A stretch of 64,000 bases of DNA from Pedobacter psychrotolerans (GTDB taxonomy: Bacteria > Bacteroidota > Bacteroidia > Sphingobacteriales > Sphingobacteriaceae): NCBI RefSeq assembly GCF_004340665.1, contig NZ_SLWO01000009.1, positions 124,001 through 188,000 of the forward strand. Direction: 5' to 3'. Positions 46,530-55,981 of this stretch are shown piece after piece. The notes under the pieces are model-generated. The model searched no databases, was not told the DNA's origin, and saw only the letters and a list, made by a program, of their open reading frames with translations. How positions within the stretch are numbered: position 1 is the stretch's first letter; the number at the start of each line of letters is the position of its first letter. A program made the position numbers and the translations under genes.

Positions 46530-46563
46530 TTTCTTAATTTAGCCCTAACCAAAATAGATCTTT

Positions 46564-47715
46564 ATGAAAAAAATAATGCTTAGCGCGGTACCATTGGCAA
46601 CATTTTGTTTAGCTGTAGCGCTATCTTCCTGTAATCCAAAAGCGGATAAAGGAACAGAAGCCATGGCGCAAACAGATTCTTTAAAATATAACACGACCAT
46701 TGATGGCAAAAATGTTACTCTTTACACCTTGAAAAATGCAAAGGGCGCTACAGTAACCATTACCAATTATGGCGGACGCATTGTATCGCTTTTAGTGCCA
46801 AATAAAGAGGATAAATTAACGGATGTCGTTTTAGGTTACGACAGCATTGGTGCTTACCGCAAGAAAGGCGAGCCATTTTTTGGTGCTTTGATCGGAAGAT
46901 ATGGAAACAGAATTGGTAAAGGTAAATTTAAATTAGAAGGAAAAGATTACCAGTTGCAATTAAACGACGGACCAAATACTTTACATGGTGGAACCGATGG
47001 CTTCTACTCGAAAGTATGGGATGCAAAACAGCTTGATGGACAAAAATTAGAGTTAACTTATGTTTCTAAAGATGGCGAAGCTGGATATCCTGGTAAGCTG
47101 GATGTGAAAGTGGTTTACACCCTAACGGATGATAACGCTTTACAGATTGATTACACTGCCACCACCGATAAGGCTACAGTAGTCAATCTAACCAATCATG
47201 CTTATTTTAACCTCAACGGAGAGGGGAATAAGAGCATTTTAGATCATGAATTAACCATTGCCGCAGATTCCATCACGCCAGTTGATTCTACATTAATTCC
47301 AACAGGGAAATTGTTAGCTGTTGCTGGAACTGCTTTTGATTTTACGAAAGCCAAAACCATTGGAAAATCTATTGAAGAAACCAATGAGCAGCTGAAGTTT
47401 GGGAAAGGATACGATCATAATTTTGCCCTAAACAAACATGATGCTAAAACACCGGTTGCTACTGTAAAAAGTACTTTAACTGGAATTAAAATGGAAGTAT
47501 TTACATCTGAACCTGGTTTACAGTTTTACAGTGGTAATTTCTTAACAGGTGCCGATCAGGATGGAAAAGGTAAAAAGGCATATCCATTCCGTTCAGCCAT
47601 TTGTTTAGAAACACAGCACTTTCCTGATGCCCCAAATCATCCGAATTTTGCCTCTACAGAGTTGAAACCTGGACAAACTTATAAAACGAGTACTACGTAT
47701 AAGTTTTCGAAATAA
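46564..47715 (+). CDS. Aldose 1-epimerase (mutarotase), lipoprotein
   Basis: 383 aa. A lipoprotein signal (LAVALSSC followed by NPKADKG) places it in the periplasm or outer membrane. The mutarotase fold is shown by VTITNYGGRIVSLLVPNK, GALIGRYGNRIGKGKF, LHGG, the catalytic-His region VVNLTNHAYFNL and the C-terminal ICLETQHFPDAPNHPNF. It interconverts alpha and beta anomers of free sugars, consistent with arabinose or galactose use. It is preceded by the AraR-type palindrome and followed by its own terminator. Confidence 0.94.
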   Translation: MKKIMLSAVPLATFCLAVALSSCNPKADKGTEAMAQTDSLKYNTTIDGKNVTLYTLKNAKGATVTITNYGGRIVSLLVPNKEDKLTDVVLGYDSIGAYRKKGEPFFGALIGRYGNRIGKGKFKLEGKDYQLQLNDGPNTLHGGTDGFYSKVWDAKQLDGQKLELTYVSKDGEAGYPGKLDVKVVYTLTDDNALQIDYTATTDKATVVNLTNHAYFNLNGEGNKSILDHELTIAADSITPVDSTLIPTGKLLAVAGTAFDFTKAKTIGKSIEETNEQLKFGKGYDHNFALNKHDAKTPVATVKSTLTGIKMEVFTSEPGLQFYSGNFLTGADQDGKGKKAYPFRSAICLETQHFPDAPNHPNFASTELKPGQTYKTSTTYKFSK

Positions 47716-47721
47716 TATAAA

Positions 47722-47755
47722 AAGAGCTCCTGTTTTTGCAGGAGCTCTTTTTTTG
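47722..47755 (+). terminator. Rho-independent terminator of the epimerase gene
   Basis: A strong 12-bp stem AAAGAGCTCCTG / CAGGAGCTCTTT with a 6-nt loop and a following T-run, 7 bp after the stop codon. Confidence 0.92.
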
Positions 47756-47879
47756 AAATTCTAAATACAAAATCTTTTCTATTTCAAATCTTAACCGAAA
47801 ATGCGCTAGAGATCACAAAGACTTTAAGCATTCTATATTATTTTCTGTTATTAAATGAATAACTACAAATAAACACAAG

Positions 47880-48464
47880 ATTTTCTCAATAAGAAAAATA
47901 GCAATCCCTTAAATTTCTTATATGGTGAAATAAAGCAGCTATAATTAAGCTCTTCCAACCTCTGTTGAATATCCTTAATTTTAACTCCAAAGGCACCAAG
48001 TTTCTCGAAAGTAAAAAAATAGCAATCCCTTAAATGCTCTTAAATTTCTTATATGGTAAAATAAAGATGCTATAATTAAGCTCTTCTAACCCCCGTGAAA
48101 TATTCTTAATCTTAACTCCAAAGGCACCAATTTTCTCACAAGGAAAAAAATAGAAATAGCTTAAATGCTCTTAAATTCCTGATGTGGTAAAATAAAGCTG
48201 CTATAATTAAGCTCTTCCAACCTCCGTTGAATATTCTTAATCTTAACTCCAAAGGAACCAAGTTTATCGCAAGGAAAAAAATAGCAATCCCTTAAATGCT
48301 CTTAAATTTCTTATGTGGTAAAATAAAGCAGCTATAATTAAGCTCTTCTAACCTCCATTAAATAATCTTAACTCCAAAGGCACCAATTTTTTCTCACAAG
48401 GAAAAAAATAGAAATAGCTTAAATACTCTTAAATTCCTGATGTGGTAAAACCAAGCTGCCAAAA
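47880..48464. repeat. Tandem repeat, about 131-bp unit, 4-5 copies
   Basis: The marker TTAACTCCAAAGG occurs at about 47981, 48112, 48243 and 48368 (periods 131, 131 and 125). Each unit also holds AAAAATAGCAATCCCTTAAAT, CTTATATGGTAAAATAAAG and TATAATTAAGCTCTTC. A partial last copy runs to the lldD-like stop at 48465. No gene is present. Confidence 0.88.
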
Positions 48465-49634
48465 TTAAACCTTTATTAACCTATCGGGGAATTGCGAAAT
48501 CTGCTCAATGGTTAACTGTTGCATAATCTGGTACAAATGGGTTTTAAACATATTGATGGTATGTTCTCCTCCTTCATCACCTAAGGCTCCGACTCCATAC
48601 ATAAAAGGCCGACCCATAAAGTTGAACTCAGATCCAACTGCATGCGCTCTTGCCAAATCAACTCCAGAGCGAATCCCTCCGTCCATCATGATTTTTATCT
48701 TCGATTTATACAAAGGATTGTTTGCCAATTTGATCAGCGAATTGATTGATGATTCGCCAGCATCGATTTGTCTTCCGCCGTGGTTAGAAACAATTACACC
48801 ATCAGCACCAATTTGGATCGCTGCCTGCATATCTTCATCGGTAGTAATCCCTTTAAGTACTAACGGGCCTTTCCACAAATCGCGGATAGCAGCAACTTTT
48901 TCGATATCAACCTTGCCTGTAAATGTCCTGTTCATAAATTGCCCCAATTGCGACATATCTAAACCCTTTTCCATGTAAGGTTTTAAGGTAGCAAAAGATG
49001 GAATGCCATTTTGCAGAGTTTTAATTCCCCATAACGGACGTGCAAATGCCTGCAATACATTATTGATTGACATTTTAGGAGGGATAGACAAACCACTCTT
49101 GATTTCTTTATATCTTAAACCAAATGCAGGTACATCCACCAAAACCACCAAAACCGGGCACTCCACTGCTTTTAAACGGTTTAAGATATCATCCCTTAAA
49201 CTATTTTCTGTAGGATGATACAATTGAAACCAGGCTTTACCCTCTGATACTTCTGCAATCCGCTCAATGCTGCTCGTAGATACCGTACTTAAAGTGTAAG
49301 GTATGTCAAGTTTGGCGGCAGCTTTTGCCAAAATTTCTGGTGCATTCGGCCACATCAAACCCTGTAAACCTATCGGAGATACCCCAAATGGAGCGCTGTA
49401 CTTACGTCCGAATAGTTCAACAGACATATCAATATCTCCACCCACCCGTAAATAATTAGGTTTAAGGTAAATATTGTCGAAGTCGTTTTCGTTTCGTGCT
49501 AAATTAAGTCCCTCATTACAACCACCTTCCAGGTAGTCAAAAGCAAATTTAGGAATTCGTGCCTTTGCTTTTCTTCTCAGATCGGCTACAGAAGGATATT
49601 GAGAATTATAAGGGAATGTAATCTTTTTACTCAT
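48465..49634 (-). CDS. FMN-dependent alpha-hydroxy-acid dehydrogenase (L-lactate type)
   Basis: 389 aa TIM-barrel flavoenzyme, normal size for LldD-like proteins. Key blocks: ARIPKFAFDYLEGGCNEG at the N-terminus, SPIGLQGLMWPN, TLSTVSTSSIE, WFQLYHP, the catalytic segment VSNHGGRQID (His/Gly/Arg) and MMDGGIRSGVDLARAHAVG for the FMN phosphate. It oxidises L-lactate or a similar 2-hydroxy acid to the keto acid. No lactate permease or regulator adjoins it, so the exact acid is open. Confidence 0.92.
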   Translation of the reverse strand: MSKKITFPYNSQYPSVADLRRKAKARIPKFAFDYLEGGCNEGLNLARNENDFDNIYLKPNYLRVGGDIDMSVELFGRKYSAPFGVSPIGLQGLMWPNAPEILAKAAAKLDIPYTLSTVSTSSIERIAEVSEGKAWFQLYHPTENSLRDDILNRLKAVECPVLVVLVDVPAFGLRYKEIKSGLSIPPKMSINNVLQAFARPLWGIKTLQNGIPSFATLKPYMEKGLDMSQLGQFMNRTFTGKVDIEKVAAIRDLWKGPLVLKGITTDEDMQAAIQIGADGVIVSNHGGRQIDAGESSINSLIKLANNPLYKSKIKIMMDGGIRSGVDLARAHAVGSEFNFMGRPFMYGVGALGDEGGEHTINMFKTHLYQIMQQLTIEQISQFPDRLIKV

Positions 49635-50503
49635 ATTGATATATTGTCTTGGTCAGATGCCACTTTTAAAAAGCGAAAACTAATCTTTTATATTATATTT
49701 TCCATCCTGTTCTATCTGCTATTCTATACTTGTTGCCTGTTGTACATTTAAAAGTTTAAGGAAATAAGGTTATTTATTTAGCTTAAAAAGATTATATTCG
49801 ATTGATTACCAAATTATTAAACATATGAATAGCCTTATTCAAAACTACAAAATAATTTTAAAAGAATTGACCATCAACTGCCAGCATATAATTACCAGTC
49901 CCAAAATTAGAATACCAAAACTCTCTGATATGTAACTAGTTGCACTTAATATTACCGCAGAATAGATGTCGATTGGGAGTAAAAACTAACCGAATAGCGG
50001 TTTGTCTTAACCAAATCGCGGGCTTTAGTAAAGTTGCTGTAGTGCGTTCTGCATTAATTAAGAAATGAATTGCTGATGAACGGCTTCAAAGAAACCACTG
50101 GTCATAACACAACAGAAGAAAATAAACCTAAGAACCGGAGATTGGGGTTAATAAATTTATAAGGATATGATTTAAAAATAAACCATATCCTAAACATAGG
50201 ATATGGCAAAGACTTTGGTGTTGATTTTCAACAATATGATGGAGCAAAGAAACAACCTATGCGGCTACCGGAAAGACTACCCAGGCACTTTATGGAAATG
50301 CTATATTAAGGACATAAAAGATGAAAAAATCTTGAGTACTACCTGCTCTAACGGGGGGGCAATTGAACTCACTTCTTTCCCGTTAAACATCACCAACTTA
50401 ATTGATTGGGTATGAAAAGTGATTTTTCTGGGAAGCTTAAACTGGTTAGAGGTGACGGTTACGCAAATCTTGATCCCACTAAGTTCATCTATATCATGGA
50501 AAC
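49635..50503. other. Gene-poor region with decayed coding traces
   Basis: 869 bp. A 70-codon frame (50203-50415) and a following 31-codon frame (from 50412) overlap by 4 bp, but neither shows a domain. About 49940-50110 has short stop-interrupted frames that look like a decayed gene (for example LNITAE). Nothing is called; it is likely a graveyard of an older gene. Confidence 0.4.
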
Positions 50504-51133
50504 TTAATGCAGATTTACTTTAACAATTTCACCATCCTCTTTTACTTCTACAAATTCTTCGATCCGGTCCTGAAAGTCTTTTGAATACTGTTTTTGCTGA
50601 TAATAGTCAGTCTGCCCCCCATAGTTGTTATAGCCAGTTCCTGTATAAGCGTTGTAAGTACCTTTATATGTGTAATCCAGCAATCCCTGTAGAAAATATT
50701 TTCCAGGCTTCATATCAGGAAAAGTGAATTCTCCATCGCTATTTGTGATGGCTTCCAACCGGTGTCTGTATGCATCTTTAGAAAGGTAGACAAAGCGTCT
50801 TTTTCTAATATTTTCCTTATCTTTTCTGAGATTGTACCACTCTTCAACATAGGGTGTCACCGGGAAAAGAACCACCGTCATTTTGTTGGCATATATCCGA
50901 GGTGCCAAGGGGGCACTATAACCAAGTTTAGTCTTTGGCTTGGTATAGGCTACACCTTTAATGACAGCATTGCCTTTCGCCAGCATTCTTTTTGCCTGTA
51001 AGGAATCAAAAGTGACTTCAGGATAAAAAGCCTCAACCTTTTCTTTTTTCTCAGGCTCTTTGTATTGGGAAAATGATGGTGTGGCGGCGGTAAAAGCTAT
51101 CGCTAGTGCCAGGAAACATTTTTCAAATTGCAT
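50504..51133 (-). CDS. Secreted protein of unknown function with prealbumin-like segment
   Basis: 209 aa. Signal peptide ALAIAFTAATPSFSQ. Residues about 55-165 alternate beta strands (AVIKGVAYTKPK, KMTVVLFPVTPYVEEWY, ITNSDGEFTFPDMKPGKYFLQGLL), the pattern of carboxypeptidase-regulatory or transthyretin-like domains. A Tyr/Gly/Asn-rich insert follows (YNAYTGTGYNNYGGQTDYYQQ). No catalytic residues recognised. Probably periplasmic or surface located; no operon partner. Confidence 0.75.
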   Translation of the reverse strand: MQFEKCFLALAIAFTAATPSFSQYKEPEKKEKVEAFYPEVTFDSLQAKRMLAKGNAVIKGVAYTKPKTKLGYSAPLAPRIYANKMTVVLFPVTPYVEEWYNLRKDKENIRKRRFVYLSKDAYRHRLEAITNSDGEFTFPDMKPGKYFLQGLLDYTYKGTYNAYTGTGYNNYGGQTDYYQQKQYSKDFQDRIEEFVEVKEDGEIVKVNLH

Positions 51134-51338
51134 AATTCTAATGTTAAATTTTTATAATATTTCATAGGGAAAGTTAAATGAACCTAATCTCTTACTGATT
51201 ACTTAAAAGAACTGGTTTTGCTAATAAGGTATTTATATCCAATAGCTTTTCCATAGACTGATGTTTATATTGAGGTAATTATGGTAAAGCTATTAGAAGT
51301 CTTTTCTAAAAGGAATACCACTTTTCATGTATTTTTTT

Positions 51339-52118
51339 CTACTGATTTTTAGGTATTTTATGCCGTTTCTTGTATTGAAAGTAATAGAGCAGTAATATCG
51401 CCAATCCGGCACATGTAAATTTAAGCACATTTCCTTTCCAGTCTGTTGCAGCAGTATCGGATATGATAAAAACATTCCACATGGTGTTCAGGGAGATGTG
51501 AAATACAACTCCGCTCCATATAGTATAGCCATCTAAGGCATCTAATATGGCAAAAACTATTGCTCCAAAAAAGGTTATTAAAAATATTTGTATGGCTATT
51601 GGTCCGCTTCCGCCAGCCCCCATCCAATGTATCCAACCGAAAATGGCAGACTGCAATAATACTGCGGGGATATAGTGCCAGCCCAATCTTTTCCTGGTTA
51701 ATACAAATCCAAAACCACGAAATACAATCTCTTCTGCCAAAGGAAAAATGATAGAAAGAAACAACAGCTCAATCAAATTAATATGATCGACTAATTTCGC
51801 CTGCAACGCAAATCCGATCCAGCAGGGTAATGTCGCCAAAAGTGTTAAAGCCGGCCCTGTGATCCTATTCCTCTGAAGCCCCAATGAGTTACTTAATTGC
51901 CTGTCCTTTGGAGGCAACAAAATAAATGCAGCAAATAAAACCAATAATACCGCCAAGAGATTATCAAGACTGGAACCACCGTATGGCATCCGAAAACCGG
52001 AAATCTTCATGCCAAACAATCTAAATATGTCTCTAACGTTTAAAGCGCAGACCAAGGTCACTGTGACAATGATAGCTGCAAAACTGGTTTTTAAAATTCC
52101 TTTTTGATTAATTTCCAT
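51339..52118 (-). CDS. CPBP-family intramembrane metalloprotease
   Basis: 259 aa, about eight hydrophobic helices. The Abi/CAAX-protease motif EEIVFRGFG (EExxxR) is followed by FGWIHWMG, which provides a conserved His, and a third block SLNTMWNVF with Asn where many members have His. Probably an inner-membrane glutamic/metal-type protease; such proteins process prenylated or small peptides or give bacteriocin immunity. No bacteriocin-like gene is seen nearby. Confidence 0.85.
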   Translation of the reverse strand: MEINQKGILKTSFAAIIVTVTLVCALNVRDIFRLFGMKISGFRMPYGGSSLDNLLAVLLVLFAAFILLPPKDRQLSNSLGLQRNRITGPALTLLATLPCWIGFALQAKLVDHINLIELLFLSIIFPLAEEIVFRGFGFVLTRKRLGWHYIPAVLLQSAIFGWIHWMGAGGSGPIAIQIFLITFFGAIVFAILDALDGYTIWSGVVFHISLNTMWNVFIISDTAATDWKGNVLKFTCAGLAILLLYYFQYKKRHKIPKNQ

Positions 52119-52421
52119 AATAACGCAAATATTAATTTCTTTAATGTATTAATGGTGTTATGCAAAAGTAGACGAGGATTTTTATGATATGGTTGCAAAC
52201 GTTATGTGTTTGTGGGGTTTATGAGCGGTGAATGCGTCGGAAAGCATCTGGTATGCCACAAGATGAGTAGGACTAACGCCAAACTGACACACAAGCGATG
52301 TATAGTCGGAATTTGAATATTGCGTATTTTATTTCTGTAGGAGAATTCAGGAAATCGTATAAAGTTCATCTTACTATTTGATTGCCGTTAATTATCTAAG
52401 TTCTACTTTTAGGAAATGGAA
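52119..52421. other. Intergenic spacer, no recognisable feature
   Basis: 303 bp between two minus-strand genes. No gene, clear hairpin or repeat was found. Confidence 0.4.
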
Positions 52422-53645
52422 CTAATTTCCTGTGCTACTTGCATGGTTACTATTTCTCATCTGAACACCGTATTGATAAAGCTCATTATAAATACCAAAG
52501 AATTTAGCCTCCTCTGTTTCCAGCAGTGAGGTATTGATGAACATAATCACCGCAACTTCTTTTTTAAGATCCGAAAGCATGAAAGTCCTTACACCAAAGT
52601 CGGAGCCGTTGTGTCCGATCCTTTTTCCACCCATTTTGGTAGACCAGAAAATGCCTGAATTTAGTTTGTCTGGTTCTATATTTTCAGGTTTATGCGCATC
52701 ATCGAACTGAAACCGAAGCATCTCCTGCACCGTTTTCTCCCTGAGAACCTGTCTGTTTTGAAATTTACCGCCATTTAACAAACAGATAAAGAAGTGGGAC
52801 AGGTCATTAACCGACGTACGTACGCCACCATCGGGATAAGTGGTCTGTCCGTAAAGCGGTATCAGTTTAATACTGCTATCCGCCTGTTTCTGGTAAAGCC
52901 TGGCATGCTTTTTCAGATTGATCTCTGACAGGAACCAGCCTGTATCATCCATTTTCAATGGCTTGAATAGATATTTCCGGCTGTAGTCGTTCAGCTTTTT
53001 ACCTGTCTGTACTTCAACGATGTAGCCGGCCAGCGCCGTGCCGAGATTTGAATACTCACGAAACGTACCCGGCTTATGATCGAGAAAATTTTCTTTTGAA
53101 TAATATTTGCCACCAGGTGTAAAATAGTTTTGCAGAAAATCACCAAGCGCTTCCTCTGAATCTTTCCCGTTAACATACAAAGTGTCGGAGGTATAAAAAG
53201 GGAACCTGTCACTTAGGCCGGAGGTATGGGTAGCCAGGTTACGCAAGGTGATTTTCTCTTTCGGAAAGAATGGGTTATAAATCTTAAAGGGCAGATAGGT
53301 ATTGATATCTTCATCAAGGGAAAGTTTTCCCTGCTCCACGGCTTTCATTAGGCAGGCGCCGGTAATGGTTTTAGAAATTGATGCAATGTTCATTACTGTT
53401 GATGTGGTGAATGGCACCTTGTTCTCCCGGTCAGCGTAACCATAACCTTTCGACCAAACCAATTTCTTGTCGACGATAATGGCTGCACCTAAGCCTACCA
53501 ATTTTGCATCGTTCATTTTTTCCAGGATAGTGCTGTCAATTGCATTGGTGGATTTTAAGTGTAATTGCTCAGTCTGTTGCCCGTAGGCCGTTGCACCTAT
53601 CGTAATGCATAGAAGCAAGGTAATGATGTTAATTTTTGATCTCAT
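52422..53645 (-). CDS. Serine hydrolase of the beta-lactamase (class C/PBP4-like) family
   Basis: 407 aa with signal peptide (LLLCITIGATAYGQ). Active-site motifs: SISKTITG (SxxK, near residue 91), YSNLGTALAGY (YxN) and GHNGSDFG (HxG, in place of KTG). This pattern is typical of exported D-alanyl-D-alanine carboxypeptidase or esterase-like beta-lactamase relatives, not of true lactamases. It may trim peptides or esters in the periplasm. Divergent from the LytS-like kinase gene, with 192 bp between. Confidence 0.9.
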   Translation of the reverse strand: MRSKINIITLLLCITIGATAYGQQTEQLHLKSTNAIDSTILEKMNDAKLVGLGAAIIVDKKLVWSKGYGYADRENKVPFTTSTVMNIASISKTITGACLMKAVEQGKLSLDEDINTYLPFKIYNPFFPKEKITLRNLATHTSGLSDRFPFYTSDTLYVNGKDSEEALGDFLQNYFTPGGKYYSKENFLDHKPGTFREYSNLGTALAGYIVEVQTGKKLNDYSRKYLFKPLKMDDTGWFLSEINLKKHARLYQKQADSSIKLIPLYGQTTYPDGGVRTSVNDLSHFFICLLNGGKFQNRQVLREKTVQEMLRFQFDDAHKPENIEPDKLNSGIFWSTKMGGKRIGHNGSDFGVRTFMLSDLKKEVAVIMFINTSLLETEEAKFFGIYNELYQYGVQMRNSNHASSTGN

Positions 53646-53837
53646 CTTGATAATTTTTTTGAAAACTTCGATGAAAATCGAGTAAAATAATTTGTCGACA
53701 ACACAGCTCTGCCATAAAAGCCAGAAGGATGTACAGAAACTGCTATACGACTACATATTTCATTTCATCTTTGAATTTGCCCTTTTCAGGATGGTTTTCC
53801 GTTATTCTGTCGTGTTTGGTGAGGGTAATTCTTCTAT

Positions 53838-54944
53838 GTGCTATATTTGATCATGCCATTGATCGAAAGAATCGTTAAGTTCAGCCTGACTCACCGTTTT
53901 CAAACGCACATCATCTTTTGGCTGATAGTTGCATTGCTTTTCATGAACCGGTACGATATTGAAGAATATCGACAACTAGACAGCATTATATACCGCCAGA
54001 TTTATTATATCTCAGTAACCATGCTGGCTTCCTATTTTCTAGCTTACCTTATCATTCCTAAGTTAATGGGGTCGAAGAACTATTTTGAGGTAGTTGTCTA
54101 TTTTATTGCAGGTTCTTACCTCATTTCTGCTTGCTCCCGTATCGCTGTTATATACCTTTTGGAACCGCTGATCAGAACACCTCCTTTTGCGCAGGAATCG
54201 CTATGGCAGATCCTATCTGATCTTCCAAAATTAGTTACACATTATTTTGCCCTGTCATTTTCTGCGGCCTGGGTATTCGCTTTTGTTAAACTGATCCGTG
54301 ATCAGTACGTGGTTCAGCAACGTTCGCTGATGCTGGAGAAAGAAAAGGCAGAAACGGAACTCAAAGCTTTGCGAAGCCAGCTCAACCCGCATTTTTTATT
54401 CAATACACTGAACAACATTTATTCGCTGTCGCTGATGAACTCTCCGGTTACCTCAAAATCGATAGCCGGCTTGTCTGAGATACTAGATCATGTGCTTTAC
54501 CGGTGCAACACCGCTTATGTTCCTATTTCATCAGAAATTAAACTGATCGAGAACTATCTCGCATTGGAAAAACTTAGGTATGACGAGCGGCTGCAGATTA
54601 GTTTTGAGTATGTAACCAACCATCAGGCAGCTATCGCACCACTGATTTTACTATCTTTCGTTGAAAATGCGTTTAAACATGGTGCGGGCATGGATGCGGG
54701 TAATCCTTTTATCGCGATTAACCTTCAGCTAAACAATAACCGCCTCCGCTTCAAAGTGATGAACAGTCTTTTAGATGAGCCACCCGGAACCGATGGAAAT
54801 GGCCTTGGTTTGAACAATGTTACGCGGCAGCTTGACCTGCTCTATCCATCGCAGTATGAATTAAATATAAAAAGAATCAACCATACTTATGAAGTGGAAC
54901 TGGAAATTGATCTTGGGGATGTAAATAATGCTTTAGCTATATGA
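53838..54944 (+). CDS. LytS-type sensor histidine kinase
   Basis: 368 aa; a start at 53853 (MPLIERIVKF) is equally possible. Four transmembrane helices (residues about 20-160), a short coiled coil, then the His_kinase domain with the phospho-acceptor block LRSQLNPHFLFNTLNNI, the N-box SFVENAFKHGAG and DGNGLGLNNV. Its stop overlaps the response regulator start by 4 bp. Such pairs control cell-envelope genes in Bacteroidota; the divergent serine hydrolase may be a target, but this is inference. Confidence 0.94.
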   Translation: MLYLIMPLIERIVKFSLTHRFQTHIIFWLIVALLFMNRYDIEEYRQLDSIIYRQIYYISVTMLASYFLAYLIIPKLMGSKNYFEVVVYFIAGSYLISACSRIAVIYLLEPLIRTPPFAQESLWQILSDLPKLVTHYFALSFSAAWVFAFVKLIRDQYVVQQRSLMLEKEKAETELKALRSQLNPHFLFNTLNNIYSLSLMNSPVTSKSIAGLSEILDHVLYRCNTAYVPISSEIKLIENYLALEKLRYDERLQISFEYVTNHQAAIAPLILLSFVENAFKHGAGMDAGNPFIAINLQLNNNRLRFKVMNSLLDEPPGTDGNGLGLNNVTRQLDLLYPSQYELNIKRINHTYEVELEIDLGDVNNALAI

Positions 54945-55645
54945 AAATAAAATGTCTTTTGGTTGATGATGAGCCGCTTGCAATTAAACTGCTGCAGAAT
55001 CATCTTGCCCAACTGGATGCTTTTGAAGTTGTGGCAACCTGCTCCACGGCAATTAAAGCATTGGAGATGCTGAGAACTATTGCAGTAGATCTCATGTTCC
55101 TGGATATTGAAATGCCCCAAATGAAGGGTATTGATTTTTTGAAAGGCCTAAAGGATCCTCCAGCGGTGATTGTGACAACCGCTTATCGGGAATATGCCAT
55201 TGATGGTTATGACCTCGATATCATCGACTATCTTCTGAAACCGATCACCTTCGAACGGTTTTTCAAAGCTGTTGACCGGTATTTACGGTCTCGGAATGCT
55301 GAAAACCCTGTAGCTGCTGTAGCACCACAAAATTCTTATCTTTTTTTAAAGTCAGGGTTAAGAAACCACCGGTTGAATACGGATGACATTCTATATATCG
55401 AAAGCCTTAAAGATAATATCAAAATCGTTTCCACTAACAGTTCGATTACCATCAAATACAGGATCGGCGATCTCGAACCAGATATCATATTATTTTCTCT
55501 ACTGCGTGTTCACCGATCATTTATTGTCAACATGCTTAAAATTAGTTCTTTTACTTCAAATGATATCACAATCGGGGATAAGACGATCCCCATTGGGCCA
55601 AACTATAAAGAATATGTTTTTAGGAAGTTGCAGGAAATAAGTTGA
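54941..55645 (+). CDS. LytTR-family response regulator
   Basis: 234 aa. Receiver domain with CLLVDDEPLA, phospho-acceptor Asp in LMFLDIEMPQM, Thr/Ala in VIVTTAY and Lys in YLLKPITF, then a LytTR DNA-binding domain (residues about 130-234) with DILYIESLKDNIKI and FSLLRVHRSFIVN. Coupled by a 4-bp overlap to its kinase. Direct-repeat binding sites would be expected near targets, but none was securely identified. Confidence 0.95.
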   Translation: MKIKCLLVDDEPLAIKLLQNHLAQLDAFEVVATCSTAIKALEMLRTIAVDLMFLDIEMPQMKGIDFLKGLKDPPAVIVTTAYREYAIDGYDLDIIDYLLKPITFERFFKAVDRYLRSRNAENPVAAVAPQNSYLFLKSGLRNHRLNTDDILYIESLKDNIKIVSTNSSITIKYRIGDLEPDIILFSLLRVHRSFIVNMLKISSFTSNDITIGDKTIPIGPNYKEYVFRKLQEIS

Positions 55646-55981
55646 GCTCGTAAATTTCCTTGCCGGAGATTTGTTCTTTCAATGTTGTTCCTGGCATCTT
55701 TTTAGGCTATTTGTTTATAATGTACTCTAAATAGTATTAATGAGAAATTTACTCATTAGAAATGAAGAAATACGCAGGATTATTAGCTTCGGAGTAAGTG
55801 AATGCTCACCTTAAAATGGGTAAGATCTGCAATTTTTCATTAAATTAGCTTTTAAGTAGAGATCGAAGATCTGCGAAAAAAGTGTCTCACTTCATGGGGC
55901 TGAAAAAATAACCGTGGCAGTTACTTATAACCGAAAATAAATCTCTAATAGACGTTTAATTAATTTTTAAAAGGACATAAT
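55646..55981. other. Intergenic spacer, no recognisable gene
   Basis: 336 bp after the response regulator. No terminator hairpin stands out and no domain is seen in any frame. It should contain the promoter of the metallopeptidase-like gene. Confidence 0.4.

Noticed and set aside
50203-50507. Two short overlapping plus-strand frames of 70 and 31 codons
   Set aside because: No recognisable domain, and the upstream sequence looks decayed; could be a broken gene, but not enough to call.
52422-53645. Possible beta-lactam resistance gene
   Set aside because: SxxK, YxN and HxG are present, but the protein fits the broad class C-like esterase/peptidase family common in Bacteroidota; resistance cannot be claimed.
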